DNA of 64,000 nucleotides from Xanthostigma xanthostigma (GCA_963575645.1 OY754464.1:65322948-65386947), one strand, 5' to 3'; counted from the first letter of the stretch, positions 22,114 through 32,899 are shown. The notes: generated by a model from the sequence alone, not told the origin. Program-made: numbers and translations.

Positions 22114-22780
22114 TGTAACAAAACTGCTGTAGTCCGTGGCGGAAATTATTTATTTACGATAATAAAGGTTTAACAAAACAGTAAAACACACAAACGAAAG
22201 CATACTTCTTTAACTTAACGAAATAATAACGTTAACAGAAACAAAACTAATAGTTCTAAATTATAAAATAAAAGACTAAGTAACAGAGAATAAAGAGTCA
22301 CTAAATTATGTACAAAGAAATATTTACAACACACAGGAACACAACACAAACTTTATCAGCACACTTGTCTATTAACTATAAGTCATTTATTTAAAACCGG
22401 ATTTATAATTGCACTCACTAGAGTTAATTTATTTCCACAGTAAAATTTATGTCGTAATGCCAGAGCACTGTATCAACACAACTCGCCAACAACTCCAATA
22501 ACTGACTGCCTGACTTGCTCACTCTGCTTCCTTATATAGTTTCGGCCCACGCTTCTCTCGAATGTTCTGGACGAATCGAGATTTCTTCTTTACATCTATT
22601 GTTCTCTCCAAGCGATTCTAAGAAATCGAGTCTAACTTCGCTACCTGCTTCCCGCACCGAGATACTTTCCTTTACATGTATGTGTGTCTCCAACGTCGGG
22701 TGTTCTTTACCTGTTTCCATTGTTGTTGGTTCTAGTAGTTTCTACCGAATTCCATAGGCGTCCCATCAGGGCACGCAACA
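22114..22780 (-). mobile_element. Solo LTR, TSD ATAA (copy 1)
   Basis: The unit runs TGTAAC...GCAACA on the plus strand (TG...CA; minus strand TGTTGC...GTTACA) and is flanked by ATAA on both sides (22110-22113 and 22781-22784). On the minus strand a TATATAAG box lies at 22532-22539 followed by GCAGAGTGAGC. A 667-bp LTR with 4-bp duplication and no internal region is a solo LTR left by recombination. A related LTR lies at 58107-58525, sharing AACAAAACTGC and GTGG(C/T)GGAAA(A/T)TATTTA. Ty3/gypsy-type is likely from the 4-bp duplication. Confidence 0.75.
22532..22539 (-). promoter_or_regulatory. TATA box of the solo LTR
   Basis: TATATAAG on the minus strand, positioned inside the LTR where the U3 promoter is expected. 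Confidence 0.55.
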
Positions 22781-23224
22781 ATAATGTAGTCAAGCTGTCA
22801 GACTTCACATGACCTCAGGGCGTGCGTAGGCGGACAGTTTCTAGTGACGAGACGAAATATAAAAGTAACGGCAATTTACAATCTTTTACTGGCAAGACTA
22901 GTAACGGCTTTTAGTGAACGGGGTCTGAAATAGCAGCATCTTTAAATAGATGCTATTACGCTATATTTTTGGAACGAAGTTCATTATGGGACGTTATAGA
23001 TATAAATAGAGATGGCTAGAAAAAAAATCGTAAGAACAAAGCATAAGGAAAATCTGTAACGAAAATCTACATATATAATTACCTACTTTATATCTTTCTG
23101 TTGACATAGAAAATTGAAATTTGGCACATTTATAATATAGGGTATGGGACAAATCCTAACGGAGCCGGATTTTAGAATTTTGGTCCCAGAGGGGGCAATT
23201 GAAAACAAAAAAGTTTTTCACTTA

Positions 23225-23525
23225 TAATTTGCTCAATTTAAATCAGATCGGTTCGAAACCTGTCTTAAACGAAACAGAAGAAAATTTTACATAGATTTCG
23301 TATAACAGAATTCACACAAGTAGTTTTTTTTATACATAAAAAAAACAGAGCACGCGGATCGGTTATCCTTTTTCTGTTGCACAATGTGTTATGGAAATTT
23401 AAAGATAGAGAATGTTCTGTCTTAAAATAAAAAGATTGCATTTGTTCAAAAACGGATGCCATTTCAAATATTAGTCAGTTTTTTGACATTAATATTTTGT
23501 GAAATGCAACGCCTTCTAATTTAAC
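23225..23525 (+). mobile_element. Diverged internal part of the GACGTGATAACG element
   Basis: Shares GCTCAATTTAAATCAGATCG, AATTTTACATAGATTTCGTA, TAACAGAATT and TTTTGTGAAATGCAACGCC, in order, with 48283-48926 and 51858-52550, but lacks both ends. It is clearly older than those two copies. Confidence 0.6.
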
Positions 23526-23585
23526 GTTTTGTTATAAATTAATGTGTAGTAACAAACATGCATGGGTGTAGTAACAAACATGCAT

Positions 23586-23624
23586 GGTTGCGAGAGGTCC
23601 CGGGTTCAAATTCCGGTTGAGCCC
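23586..23624 (+). pseudogene. 3' half of a tRNA-Pro
   Basis: TTGCGAGAGGTCCCGGGTTC continues AAATTCCGGTTGAGCCC, matching the anticodon-arm 3' side, T arm and acceptor 3' strand of an arthropod tRNA-Pro, with two or three changes. The 5' half is absent and replaced by AACAAACATGCATGG, itself present twice (about 23550-23588). A TTTTTTTCTTTTTT run follows. A truncated tRNA gene or tRNA-derived repeat head. Confidence 0.6.
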
Positions 23625-23786
23625 AGTATTGTTTTTTTCTTTTTTAGTAAAAGAAAAATCAATATTGCTAGAAAAATATTCATATAATATTGTTTTGTAT
23701 TTTTCAATATTATGTTATTTTTTGATAGTATGTATGTTACTCTAGATAAATGTAAGTAATCCGGTATAAATAACGAAATCTATGCT

Positions 23787-23856
23787 AGATCAATGGTTCA
23801 GTGGTAGAATACTCGTCTGCCACGCGGGTATCCCGGGTTCGATTACTGACAGATGC
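23787..23856 (+). pseudogene. tRNA-Gly(GCC)-like sequence
   Basis: TGGTTCAGTGGTAGAAT, CTGCCAC anticodon loop (GCC) and CCCGGGTTCGATT match tRNA-Gly(GCC) closely. The acceptor (AGATCAA with CAGATGC) does not pair and the T stem is broken on its 3' side. Lies 163 bp downstream of the tRNA-Pro fragment, same strand, and is followed by a T-rich run. Degenerate gene or SINE head. Confidence 0.6.
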
Positions 23857-24529
23857 GCGCAACAAATGTTATTTTTATTTTATTAGAGTTGCAAATCACA
23901 CGATTAATTTTTGTTTATGATAATCTTATTATATTATAAATAAAAGTTTCGAATAATTTATCAAGAAAATTTGTAAAAAATTATTTGATACATAATAATA
24001 GCGAAAAGAACTTCGTTCCAACCGGGTGTTCCACTCACCTCTTTTTTTTAATAATAATTTTCCTTAAATATTCGAGTCAAAACGGGACGTTACTCATTTC
24101 GTTCGCTCGGTCAATAAATCATTTTGGCACAAGTACCGCGCGGTCGGTGTAAAATACGTTACTCGACTTTGCATCAAGTCGTGCATACGTATTATGACTA
24201 TACATTGCGAGGTGTTGTACGTACGTATGAAGTGACGGTTTTATTACATGCTCAGTTCAGTTCAAACTAAATGGCGACAAACATAACCAACAAAACTGCA
24301 TTACACTGACTTATGCATGCAAACATAGTCTGAAAGACTGAAGCTACACTGGAATAATCAAGCAGTTCTGAAAAATCAGCGTCCCAGTTGACATCCTTTT
24401 AATGGTATTTTAAATCAAAAATAAAAACTCGAGACGCAGTGCCAGACTCTGTAGTCATTATAGTGTATTTGCTAATACGGGCAGTGTGGCTATATTATGT
24501 GTACTTAAGTTTAATTTTGGACAAAATGA

Positions 24530-24712
24530 AAAGTGTAGCCTCAAATACATTCCATAAAATTTTACAATATCTTTTCGGTATGAGGTCCCCCGAATCCAAA
24601 AACGCATTTTTGGAAAAAACTCTGTTCGTCTGTTTGTCTGCGAACACGATACAGGTCAAACGGATGAACGGGCTTAAACCAAATTTTGGGAGAATGTTTG
24701 ATATGAAAATAT
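24530..24712 (+). mobile_element. Fragment of the 'gaggtcccccgaatcc' family
   Basis: ACAATATCTTTTCGGTATGA, GGTCCCCCGAATCC, GGAAAAAACTCTG and GGTCAAACGGATGAACGG match the element at 32186, 35078 and 51570. It stops where the (AATAG)n array begins. Confidence 0.6.
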
Positions 24713-24720
24713 TAAGTGTC

Positions 24721-24770
24721 AATAGAATAGAATAGAATAGAATAGAATAGAATAGAATAGAATAGAATAG
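24721..24770 (+). repeat. (AATAG)10 microsatellite, LINE 3' tail
   Basis: Ten exact pentanucleotides. On the minus strand this is (CTATT)n immediately after a LINE 3' UTR, so it is probably the tail of that LINE copy. Confidence 0.9.
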
Positions 24771-25195
24771 ATTTATTTCTAAATAGCCAAATAGGCAAGA
24801 AATTGTCACAATATGTTACAAGTTTCAATAAATTAATTAAAATATTCCTCAATAGAGTAAAAACACTGCTGAATGAGAAATTTTTTTAACGCAATTTTAA
24901 ATAAGCTAATGTTTAGATCTTTTATTTCGGCAGGTAAATTACTAAAAATGTTGATCCCAGAACAAACTGGACCTTTACTATATAAAGAAAGACATTGTTG
25001 AGGAATTATACAATATTGTTGGAATCGTCTCGTTGCCCAATTGGCTGAACTTTTTCTTAATTTCAATATTATTGTCAATACAACATCTGCACTACACCCT
25101 TCAGTAAATAAATCTGTAACGGCAAACATTTTTATAAAATTTGAAAGTCCGGTCCTTTCACGCCAATTTATTACAATTTTAGCAGACATTTTAAA
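24771..25195 (-). pseudogene. LINE 3' end with C-terminal piece of reverse transcriptase polyprotein
   Basis: A 118-codon frame (25189 to 24833) ends with KGPVCSGINIFSNLPAEI, then KALKK-type and CFYSIEEYF segments. The pattern G-x-x-x-(F/Y)N-x-LP-x-(E/D)I followed by FK...LKKFL...CFYS(I/V)-EY is what I recall from the C terminus of CR1/jockey-clade LINE ORF2 proteins in insects. The first half is less family-like. It is followed by a short 3' UTR and the (CTATT)n tail. The 5' part of the LINE is absent, as usual for truncated insertions. Confidence 0.6.
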
Positions 25196-25873
25196 TTTGA
25201 AATGATTCTGAGAACTGTTTCGGTATTTTTGAGCCTAAACATATTTTTCAACTCCTAAAAACATGCTTTAAATTATTTTAATTAGAACCATTTTAATCAG
25301 GCTTCGTGCGATAATGTACCAAATTTAGTTAGGCTATGAAACTTCGAGAAATTTTGGTCCGACTCCTAGATCCCGCCATCCGACCGATACCAATAGTGTA
25401 TGTGCCCTATGGCAAATATACTAAAAATGAGAACAACAAAAATAGTGAGACCTGATTTAAATTATCAATGCCTTCGTGTCGCTCTCTAATTATATTTTAA
25501 ATTAAGAAAAAGATTTCAAAAACGAGTTTCAAAATCCCAGAACATTTTCGATCGTCCTGATTTATTAATTCCCTCGAATCGTCCTTTTAACACGATTTCA
25601 AACCAAGAAAGTGAAATCAAATTCGCCTCGGGCATCATGGTCCTTGAGGTGTAATATACTATTAAATGAGTGTCTTAGGAGATATCATAGATCTAAAAAA
25701 AACTCGCAACAAAATAATTATGGTTTACTTGCTTGGCGCGACTTGCAAAGCTATTTTGATCAACAATGTGTGTACTAAATATAATAGATATAGTGGTAAA
25801 GCCTATTTTTCAATTGTTCCTTAACCAAATTAAATCTCCTTCAATACGTATTTTTGGAACTACAACTAACAAA
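25196..25873. other. Mostly unassigned, small repeat fragment
   Basis: 25805-25860 (CAATTGTTCCTTAACCAAAT, CTCCTTCAATACG) is a fragment of the family-2 Penelope-like unit at 46451-46841. Nothing else recognised. Confidence 0.4.
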
Positions 25874-26466
25874 CAGCCCCGGATCTACGATTTTTTGGAA
25901 CCGGGGCTGAAACTTGATAATGGCGCCCCCTCTCTCCATCGATTGAGATGAATTATTTAATAAAACTCACAAAATATATACTGCTTGGCATTTTTCGTAA
26001 CCCTTTAATAAATTTGCACTTTTTATTATCTATTACCATATTAAGTATATTATGATTTTGGGCCCCCCTGAAACTGCCACCAAGGGCGAGTGCATTGAAT
26101 TGCCACCCCCCTCAACTAAACCCGTGGCGGCTAACAAATATAGTATAGTAGGCGCCACGAATCTAAAAGATTCGGAAGTTAGATGCGAATGCAGGCTTGC
26201 GCTTGTATACAGTCTGTCGAAAAAATACAAACTCGCAACTTAACAAAACTAACATAGAAATAACAACTTGACAATAGCGTACTCGACTGTACTTTAAAGC
26301 AGGAAAGCGACAAGTGGCAAAGGCAACGAGCGATCACGGCCAATCACCGACGAGCGCATGTTCCGTGCAGGTAGCTGGGAGGTGGTTGGAGTATCAACGG
26401 CTCTAAAATGTGCCTTTGCGACGCTGTTTGTGACTAACTTCAGAACCTTTTAGATCCGTGGGGCGT
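25874..26466. mobile_element. Degenerate hAT-like element
   Basis: Left end CAGCCCCGGATCTACGATTT resembles the hAT termini CAG-GGC-GGATCTACG. A possible right end (TTTTAGATCCGTGGGGCG, inverted) lies at 26449-26466, but no 8-bp duplication is visible, so extent is uncertain. 26050-26150 has GCCCCCC and CCACCCCCC tracts. Confidence 0.35.
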
Positions 26467-26512
26467 ACTATACTCTTTTCTCTTTTTTAACTAAATGACT
26501 TTTATTTTAACA

Positions 26513-27130
26513 CTAGTGGTCCCGTCCGGTTTCACCCGGGTGTAAAAGAACGAATGGGGAAGGGAGAAACATGAGTACCACACATTGATCTTAGTTTACC
26601 GAGATGAATGTTGTGTCCAAATTTCATGATGATCGGAGTTACCGTTCAAAAGTTTTTTTCGATAAAAAGCAGTATTTAAACTTTTTTTAACTAATAATTT
26701 TTTTAAAATAATTAAATAAAATTAAAATAAATTTAAATGTAAGTCTTAGAAGAAAGAAATGTAGAAAATTAAAAAAAAAAAAAATATATTCGCCCAACGT
26801 GGGGCTCGAACCCACGATCCTGATATTGACAGTCGCATGCTCTACCGATTGAGCCACCTGAGGTTGTGTTCTCACAACGCTAATATGAGTATCTATATTA
26901 GTTCATTTCACATGAATAGAAGCTTATTTTTGAGATACATTTTGCAACATTTTTCATTAAAGCTCCGCTCCTAATGGTCGTAGCGTAATATTATATAGCC
27001 TATAGCCTTCCTCGATAAATGGGCTATTCAATAAACAAAAATTTTTTCAATTTGAACCAGTAGTTCTTGAGATTAGCGCGTTCAAACAAACAAATAACAA
27101 ACTCTTCAGCTTTATATATTAGTATCTAGA
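26513..27130 (-). mobile_element. Non-autonomous Helitron with tRNA-Lys-like module (copy 3)
   Basis: Reverse orientation: CTAGTGGTCCCGTCCGG at the left (3' end of element) after A, and TATATATTAGTATCTAGA at the right (5' end). The 5' end carries a small insertion relative to copies 1 and 2. Body, tRNA-like module and hairpin region match. Confidence 0.82.
26791..26863 (-). tRNA. tRNA-Lys-like module in Helitron copy 3
   Basis: On the minus strand: TGGCTCAATCGGTAGAGC A box, GTCAATATC anticodon region as in copies 1 and 2, and B box GGGTTCGAGCCCC with an intact T stem. A long T-run follows the 3' end (26771-26790 as A-run on plus). Confidence 0.55.
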
Positions 27131-27716
27131 AGTAATTCGCAAGGAATAAGATCTGTTGTTTTGCAATATCCACTACGCATATCGCGACATTATCTTAAAA
27201 GAGCTTTTAATAAGTTTACTTGTTTACAATTTCACGTTTTACCTGGTCGTGTAATTAAACATCAAAAGCTTTTCATCTCGTTTAGATAGTTAAACTCATA
27301 TTAATATAGTCTTTCGAATAAAGTTGACATCCAAAAGGATACTTCTTGTTCTTTTTGGGCACCAAAATCAATTAACTTAGGGCGATTGCATTACGTTTTA
27401 ACGATAGCGCTATAAAATCGTATGTCGTAGATATATACAGCCACAGACGGCACTTTAATTTTATAGTTGTGGTTCTTCGGCTAATTGAATTCTGTTAAGA
27501 AAAAGAGAAAACACCACTTTCATTAACTTTAAGTAAGTATATCAGATAAATCAAATTGGTTTGATTTTTAGAATAGTTCGTTACGGTTTCTGTTTAAGGT
27601 TTCATACATTTTTGTTTAAGGCTAACCTGTATACAAGCCGATTACAAACGTTGCGCTTCAATTCTTGGGTATAGAAAATATCTACGTACGCGTGTATCTA
27701 TACAGGCTGGCCGGTA
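27131..27716. other. No recognised feature
   Basis: AT-rich, no frame above background, no TIR pair seen. Confidence 0.4.
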
Positions 27717-28090
27717 ATTGCTTATATTCCTTTCGGGAGAAGACTGACTAATTTGGAATTATTTAACCTCTATCACTTGGCGGTCAGAAATGCGTAATTT
27801 TCGAGAAAATCTACTTCGGTTTTCTTTTAACAATAATTTTGAATTTTGGGGGTTAAAAATAAAAAAAAAATAATATTCAATTTTTCCATGATCTGATAGC
27901 CTTCCTAAAGCTAAAAGTCACTAAATTTACTGGTAGATTTTATGTTGCGTGTTAAAAACAATAAAATAAAAATTCTTCACAGAATTGTCATTATCATAAA
28001 AAAATGACGCAATTCCGACCTCCAAGTGACATGGTTAAATCATTCCAAATTAGTCATAGTTTCTCCTCCAGTGAGGAATACGAGCAATTG
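27717..28090. mobile_element. Inverted-repeat element
   Basis: Left arm (about 27717-27815): AATTGCTTATATTCC, GACTAATTTGGAATTATTTAA, ACTTGG.GGTC. Right arm (about 28005-28090) inverted: GACCTCCAAGTGAC, TTCCAAATTAGTC, GAATACGAGCAATT. An extra 30-nt perfect palindrome (28073-28102, GAGGAATACGAGCAA and its complement) sits at the right end. Confidence 0.55.
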
Positions 28091-28189
28091 CTCGTATTCC
28101 TCATGGGAGGAAGCCTTGTAAAATTTTGCATGAACATTATTTGAAACGCGGTCCGCGTAATAAGTTTCTGTCTCTATAAATATTATACT

Positions 28190-28415
28190 TGAAGGGAAAG
28201 TTTGGTTGAGGAACAATTTAAATTTACCGATGTTTTACTCGTGACCAACGTTTGGAAAAATTTACTATCATCTTCAGGGCCTCAGGCTACTTGAAGGTTG
28301 GTAAATTGTGCTAGTTTTAAATACATGGTCAACTTTCTTTAGTAACCCTTAGAAAGATCATGTATTTTTAAGGTTAGTACAATACACCGCGAGCCCGAGG
28401 CCCTGAAGATGATTA
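28190..28415. mobile_element. Penelope-like (family 2), decayed copy
   Basis: GTTTGGTTGAGGAACAA, GACCAACGTTTGG and ATCATCTTCAGGGCC match the family-2 unit at 46451. A second, inverted CCCTGAAGATGAT lies at 28401. On the minus strand the hammerhead-like core reads CTGAAGA...CAAA, so the conserved GAAA is mutated. Confidence 0.45.
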
Positions 28416-28455
28416 TTGACCTCTTAATTGATCGTATAGTTCAAAATTCTAGAAT

Positions 28456-29212
28456 AAGAGATGAGCAGATCCGGATGAATGCAGGTCCGGACCTGTATCA
28501 CTTGTGTGAGTTTGATGGATGCACATCCAACTCAAAGTCAGATGTGCATTCTTTGGAACTCTTACGTAGACGGACCTGTTGGCTGCTATAGGTAGATGGA
28601 CCTGGTTTTAAACGTGCAGATCACAGCCAAAGTCGGAACTGTGGCCGTTGTTGGTATGAAAATCATTCGAGCGGCAGTTGTAGAAGAAGACACAATTGAA
28701 TATTATGTACGCAGTAGAGCTGTAACAAACCGTATGTATTCGTTACTGAGTAACGGGTACATCGTCTGACTCGAAGTAACGAATCGTTACTTACAAATTC
28801 ATTTCGTTACTCGCATCTGTCGTATCCATGTCAGTTCGACTCGTTTGATGCGGTTATACGTTATACGAACAAAGTCATATCGTATCACGTATGCGACGCG
28901 CCTCGATGCGATGGTACATGCTTGATACACGATTGTATGTCGTATGAAAAGTAACGAGTAACGTAACGATACGAAAGTAACGGGTACTGGTTCTTTAAGT
29001 AACGAATACATACGGGTACACAATTTCTCGTTACTTTTACAGCTCTAGTACGCAGTATGTACATTGTACAGGTCCGACGTACAGTACACATCTCTTGGAA
29101 GGTGAGCTGGACCCATACAGGTCCGGCGGACACGTAACAAGGATGCAGATCCAAAGGGCTGGATGCACATCCCGACCTGCATCCTCAAAAACCTCGGACC
29201 TGCCCGTCTCTA
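28456..29212. mobile_element. hAT-like element with CGGACCTG subrepeats, host of a second hAT
   Basis: Ends AAGAGATGAGCAGATCCG and, inverted, TAGAGACGGGCAGGTCCG; possible target duplication TCTAGAAT/TCTAGGTG (5 of 8). GGTCCGGACCTG, CGGACCTG, GATGCA(G/C)ATCC motifs recur on both strands in both flanks. The middle is occupied by the 28715-29047 insertion; without it the element would be about 416 bp. Confidence 0.55.
28715..29047. mobile_element. GTTAC-rich short hAT (copy 1), TSD GTACGCAG
   Basis: Ends TAGAGCTGTAAC and, inverted, TAGAGCTGTAA; perfect 8-bp duplication GTACGCAG at 28707-28714 and 29048-29055. The interior is packed with GTTAC/GTAAC motifs in both orientations (CGTTACT, AGTAACG, CGTATACG), likely transposase-binding subrepeats. 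No transposase. A second copy lies inverted at 62572-62913. Confidence 0.88.
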
Positions 29213-29365
29213 TCTAGGTGTAGTTAAATCTTAAGAATTTACTAATGCTGGGTTGTAGAAGGGATTGTCAAAAAATTTGGTTTGACAATGAACTTAGATT
29301 GTTATTATTATATAGTTACAGTTTCCATACAACAGGAACGTATTCAAACTCCCTGTCATATACTA

Positions 29366-29646
29366 CAGGGGTGGCGAAACTTTCTACACCTACGTGCCAA
29401 TTTTTTTTTTTAAATGTTGAATGCAGCTGTGACGTGCCAACAAACAGTAAAAGAAATTTAGTTGTCAAAAAAATGAATCAAACATAGATGAATAAAATAA
29501 TTTCGATAATACATTAAGCGCTATGAAACTTTTTCGTATTTATTTGGTGATAGTCAATTTTTTTCGACATCTAGCATATTTTTAATTATTTCAATTTTGT
29601 GCCTCAATCAATGCCGTGCCAATAATTAATAGGTTCGCCACCCCTG
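29366..29646. mobile_element. Short non-autonomous hAT
   Basis: Ends CAGGGGTGGCGAAAC and, inverted, CAGGGGTGGCGAACC, with ACGTGCCAA near both ends. Flanks ATATACTA and ATCTAGAA match at five of eight positions, a decayed duplication. 281 bp. Confidence 0.85.
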
Positions 29647-29655
29647 ATCTAGAAC

Positions 29656-30606
29656 ATCAGATTGCACTTACGCAAAAACAAATGATTGTTCTACCACTTT
29701 TCAAGTCAAATTTTGATTAAAATGCGTACAAAAACGTTGTTTCAAAGTGAAAACTGTACAAAAAACGAAGCCAAACACATGAATAAACAGTTTAGTAAAA
29801 ATATCGTTTCAATCGATCAATTATGTAGCAGTATCGATTAAAAAGTCTACAATGCTTTTCATATCGAGAAATATGTATGTTTACAATCCAAAGTCATTGT
29901 TAAATCAGATTTTTTAACAATCTGCAGCGCATCATAGGACAATTCTAAATTAAAACTGACACAAAAACTGGACGCGTTTTAAATTTAAATTAAATTTTAT
30001 TTTTTGCTTCTCAGAGGCGTGATAACGTTTCCATATTTTTTCCAAACAATTATTGAAATAGCAACATCAATTATTAAATTTTGACGTCCTGTGCTCGTGA
30101 CCACATTGCCCACTGGTTAAATGTCCCCTGCGTTCCTCCTAAATCTGTTGCAAAATTTACGTTGAGATTCAACGTGAAATGTTAAAAGCGAGTGAGTTGT
30201 TAGAGGTTTACGGTGTCTCAACAAACATGGTTATTTATTAAGCTATTTTTGTGAAACGAGAAATATTACTGGCATTCGTGTGACCTCTGTTATTCGAGGC
30301 TGTGTGTGTGTGTGTATCCCCACACAAAAGATACTTTTGTGTGTTGCCAGACCTTACGAAAATTACTGAGAGAATTCAGATTTCAAAAGATGACATCGTG
30401 ATAAAGCTCTATTTACATACACTGCAGGTTATCTGAGCGCCAGTTCAGAAAAAAACATTCTTCGATATATTCTCAAGTAATATTGTGCAAACAGATTCAA
30501 ACACAATGTGTCTTACTAAAGAAAGAACGTCTACCAAAATAAAGTGCCTAAGGTTCCTTTGTTTTTCATATGGGAAAAACCGATTTTTCATCTATTAACA
30601 TAAAAT
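29656..30606. other. No recognised element; short (TG)n
   Basis: A (TG)8 run lies at 30300-30315. Nothing else assignable; frames are short. Confidence 0.4.
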
Positions 30607-31041
30607 TAAGACCGCTGCAGACCGAGGCTAAAAACGTGGCTAGATTTGCCTACTAGTTTGCTATGTGCTCGCTTCACACGAGACGTCTTTTCAAGCTAGC
30701 TTTGTGAATAAATCTGGTGCGCGCGCAGTGACAGTTCAAATATAAACACAGAGCAAAACGTGTCTGTTGTCTGACTCTGAGCAGAATGACCCCATGTTGG
30801 TTTGTGGGCGTTTGTTCAAGTCTCCCACGTGACAAGATACTGCTTCCTGATTGGTTCACGCTCATACCTAGCAGTAGACCTAGCAAGGAAAATAGCCCCT
30901 GTTGGAATTTTAAAATCGATCTTGAGAGCTAGCAGGCGAGCTTCAGTGACGTCATTTCCAGCTTCGTATCCAGCCTAGCGGCCAGCAGAACTCCACGCAG
31001 TGTTTCTAGCAGCGTTTCTAACTTTGTTTGGAGCGGCCTTT
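30607..31041. mobile_element. TTAA-flanked MITE (family B, copy 1)
   Basis: Left end TTAAGACCGCTGCAGACC, right end (inverted) AAAGGCCGCTCCAAAC, with GTTTCTAGCAGCGTTTCTA close to the right end. Shares GTGCTCGCTTCACACGAGAC, GTCTTTTCAAGCTAG and GTGACAGTTCAAATATAAAC with copy 2 (58849-59231) and part with copy 3 (54650-54789). GC-rich for this window. Target TTAA suggests piggyBac-like mobilisation. Confidence 0.6.
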
Positions 31042-31439
31042 ACATTTAAATTGTACTGGACCCAAAAATCTTGTCAGCTGGTGAATCACAATTTAGTTTT
31101 GTCACCAATGAATCATTAAATTTTTTTGTGGTTAAACTATATCTAAATAATGGCCCCTATTCTATTTACGCAAGGGAAGTGCTGTCGTTTTTTTGTCACT
31201 TTCTAGCAAATTTAAGTCAAAGTCAGATATAAATTTAACAGTACTGTTAATTTTAACATAATATTACCGAATAGCGTCATAAGTTTTTGATATATTTTTT
31301 AGAGAAAGTTCATCTTTAAAAAATTTTTTAAATTTATGTAAATCATATTTGCTCAACAAGCAGTAATTAAAAAAAAATTGTATTTGAAATTCTACCCACT
31401 CCATTAACTATGAGTATTATATAGAGATATAACTATATT

Positions 31440-31617
31440 TTTCAAATAAATAAAATTGTCGACCAATTTTTTTCAGAATATATATTGACAAAAAATAATA
31501 TAAAAATATAAATATAAAAATATTTATATTATTTTTTGTCAATATATAGTCTGAAAAAAATTGGTCGACAATTTTATTTATTTGAAGAGTTTCTATTCAG
31601 ACGTTAATCAAAAATTT
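31440..31617. mobile_element. Penelope-like (family 1) palindromic copy with 15-bp TSD
   Basis: AAATAAATAAAATTGTCGAC, CCAATTTTTTTCAGA and ATTGACAAAAAATAATATAA are inverted around about 31510. AGATATAACTATATT (31425-31439) and AGATATAGGTATATT (31618-31632) flank the unit, a 15-bp target duplication with two mismatches. The hammerhead-like part is missing from this short copy. 31042-31424 holds nothing else recognised. Confidence 0.6.
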
Positions 31618-31632
31618 AGATATAGGTATATT

Positions 31633-32185
31633 ATTTTGTTTTGATTAGATGCATTGTTTATTGTTTGAGGTTGTATGGCCGGCAGGCTTTTATGTTATTA
31701 AACAATTAATACAAATAAATAAAAAACATATTTTTTAAAATAAGTTTATTTGCGGAATTATAAAAATACTGTCGCATGGCGGGAGAAACGGAACACTTAT
31801 GGTGGCAGTAACGGGACTGTTGCTGAAATTTTGATAACTGGTTGTATTATTATCGGAACTATGAATGTGGGTAAAGTTTCAAGTCGATAAGATATTGCGA
31901 AAGTAGGTCGAAATGAAACTAAAAGGCAACTAATTAAATAACCACTAGAGTAAATATAAAGCTTGTTTAAATACAATTCCATAAAAAAACGTTGAATTCA
32001 GTAACTGGAGTTCTAAACAGTTTATTAATTAATTAATCAGAAGCAAAATAAAAAAACGTATCTATTTTTCACTCTAAATGATCACAGTTAGTTCCAGGAA
32101 ACAGCACTCATTCATCATAAAACCTATGTTCTTAGAAATGGCGACATTGTTCACTAGTACAACATATGACATTACAGTGGTGGCT
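31633..32185. other. No recognised feature
   Basis: AT-rich sequence without frames or repeat ends that I recognise. Confidence 0.4.
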
Positions 32186-32766
32186 CGTTGCCTTTTACCA
32201 TTCCAACCCACAAGTGGGGAATGGTACTAGTTTAGGTCGAAAATCACTTTTCAAAAATTTTACAATATCTTTCCGTTTTGAGGTCCCCCGAATTCAAAAA
32301 ACATATTTTTGGAAAAACTCTGTGCGTCTGTTAGTCTGTGAACACGATACAGGTCATACCTACGGATGAGCGGATTGAAACAAAATTTTGAGAGAATGTT
32401 TGGTATGCAAATATGAAGAGCCCTATTGTTTTTGGGGAAAATCGGCGCATGCGCAGAAGAGATATATGCTAAAACGGTATTTTTTATTAAGATGAAGGAA
32501 GGTTTTGGTTGAGGATCATAAAATAAGCTTTACCAGTGTTTCGCTAGTGGCCAACGTTTCGAAAAATAAATAAATAAATTTTTCGAAACGTTGGCCACTA
32601 GCGAAACACTGGTAAAGCTTATTTTATGATCCTCAACCAAAACCTTTCTTCATCTTAATATTCTATTGGATCAACACTACTTTATACTGAAGGTATTTTT
32701 TATATAATAATAGTATACTTTTCATAACGGCTTATTATTCTATTTATTTTTTCAAGAAAGTTTTGT
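32186..32766 (+). mobile_element. 'gaggtcccccgaatcc' family, interrupted copy
   Basis: Starts CCATTCCAACCCACAAGTGG, continues GGTCGAAAATCACTTTTC, GAGGTCCCCCGAATTC, ATATGAAGAGCCCTATTG and GGCGCATGCGCAGAAG, and resumes after an insertion with ATAATAGTATACTTTTCATA. Sister copies: 35078-35440 (minus), 51570-52640, with fragments 13010, 24530 and 43608. Class unknown; possibly Helitron-related. Confidence 0.6.
32488..32691. mobile_element. Penelope-like (family 2) palindrome with 12-bp TSD
   Basis: GGTATTTTTTAT flanks the insertion exactly on both sides (32476-32487 and 32692-32703). Inside, GGTTGAGGATCATAAAATAA, GCTTTACCAGTGTTTCGCTA and GTGGCCAACGTTTCGAAAAA are inverted around about 32573, followed by TCTATTGGATCAACACTAC and TACTGAA. 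The hammerhead-like CTGA part is deleted here. It interrupts the 32186 element. Confidence 0.7.
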
Positions 32767-32899
32767 TAAAAAAATTTATTTTCTTTATTATAATCAAATG
32801 TCAACATTTTTGAAGTTGGAATGGTCCCGTCGCCCAATCGGCTGGAATTTTTTTAAACAAGATGCTTTTGTCTGAGTAGTGCGCATATAAGAAACATAT

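Noticed and set aside
26687-26875. Minus-strand frame with AQSVEHATVNIRIVGSS
   Set aside because: This peptide is the usual artefact of translating a tRNA sequence; it lies on the tRNA-Lys-like module of Helitron copy 3.
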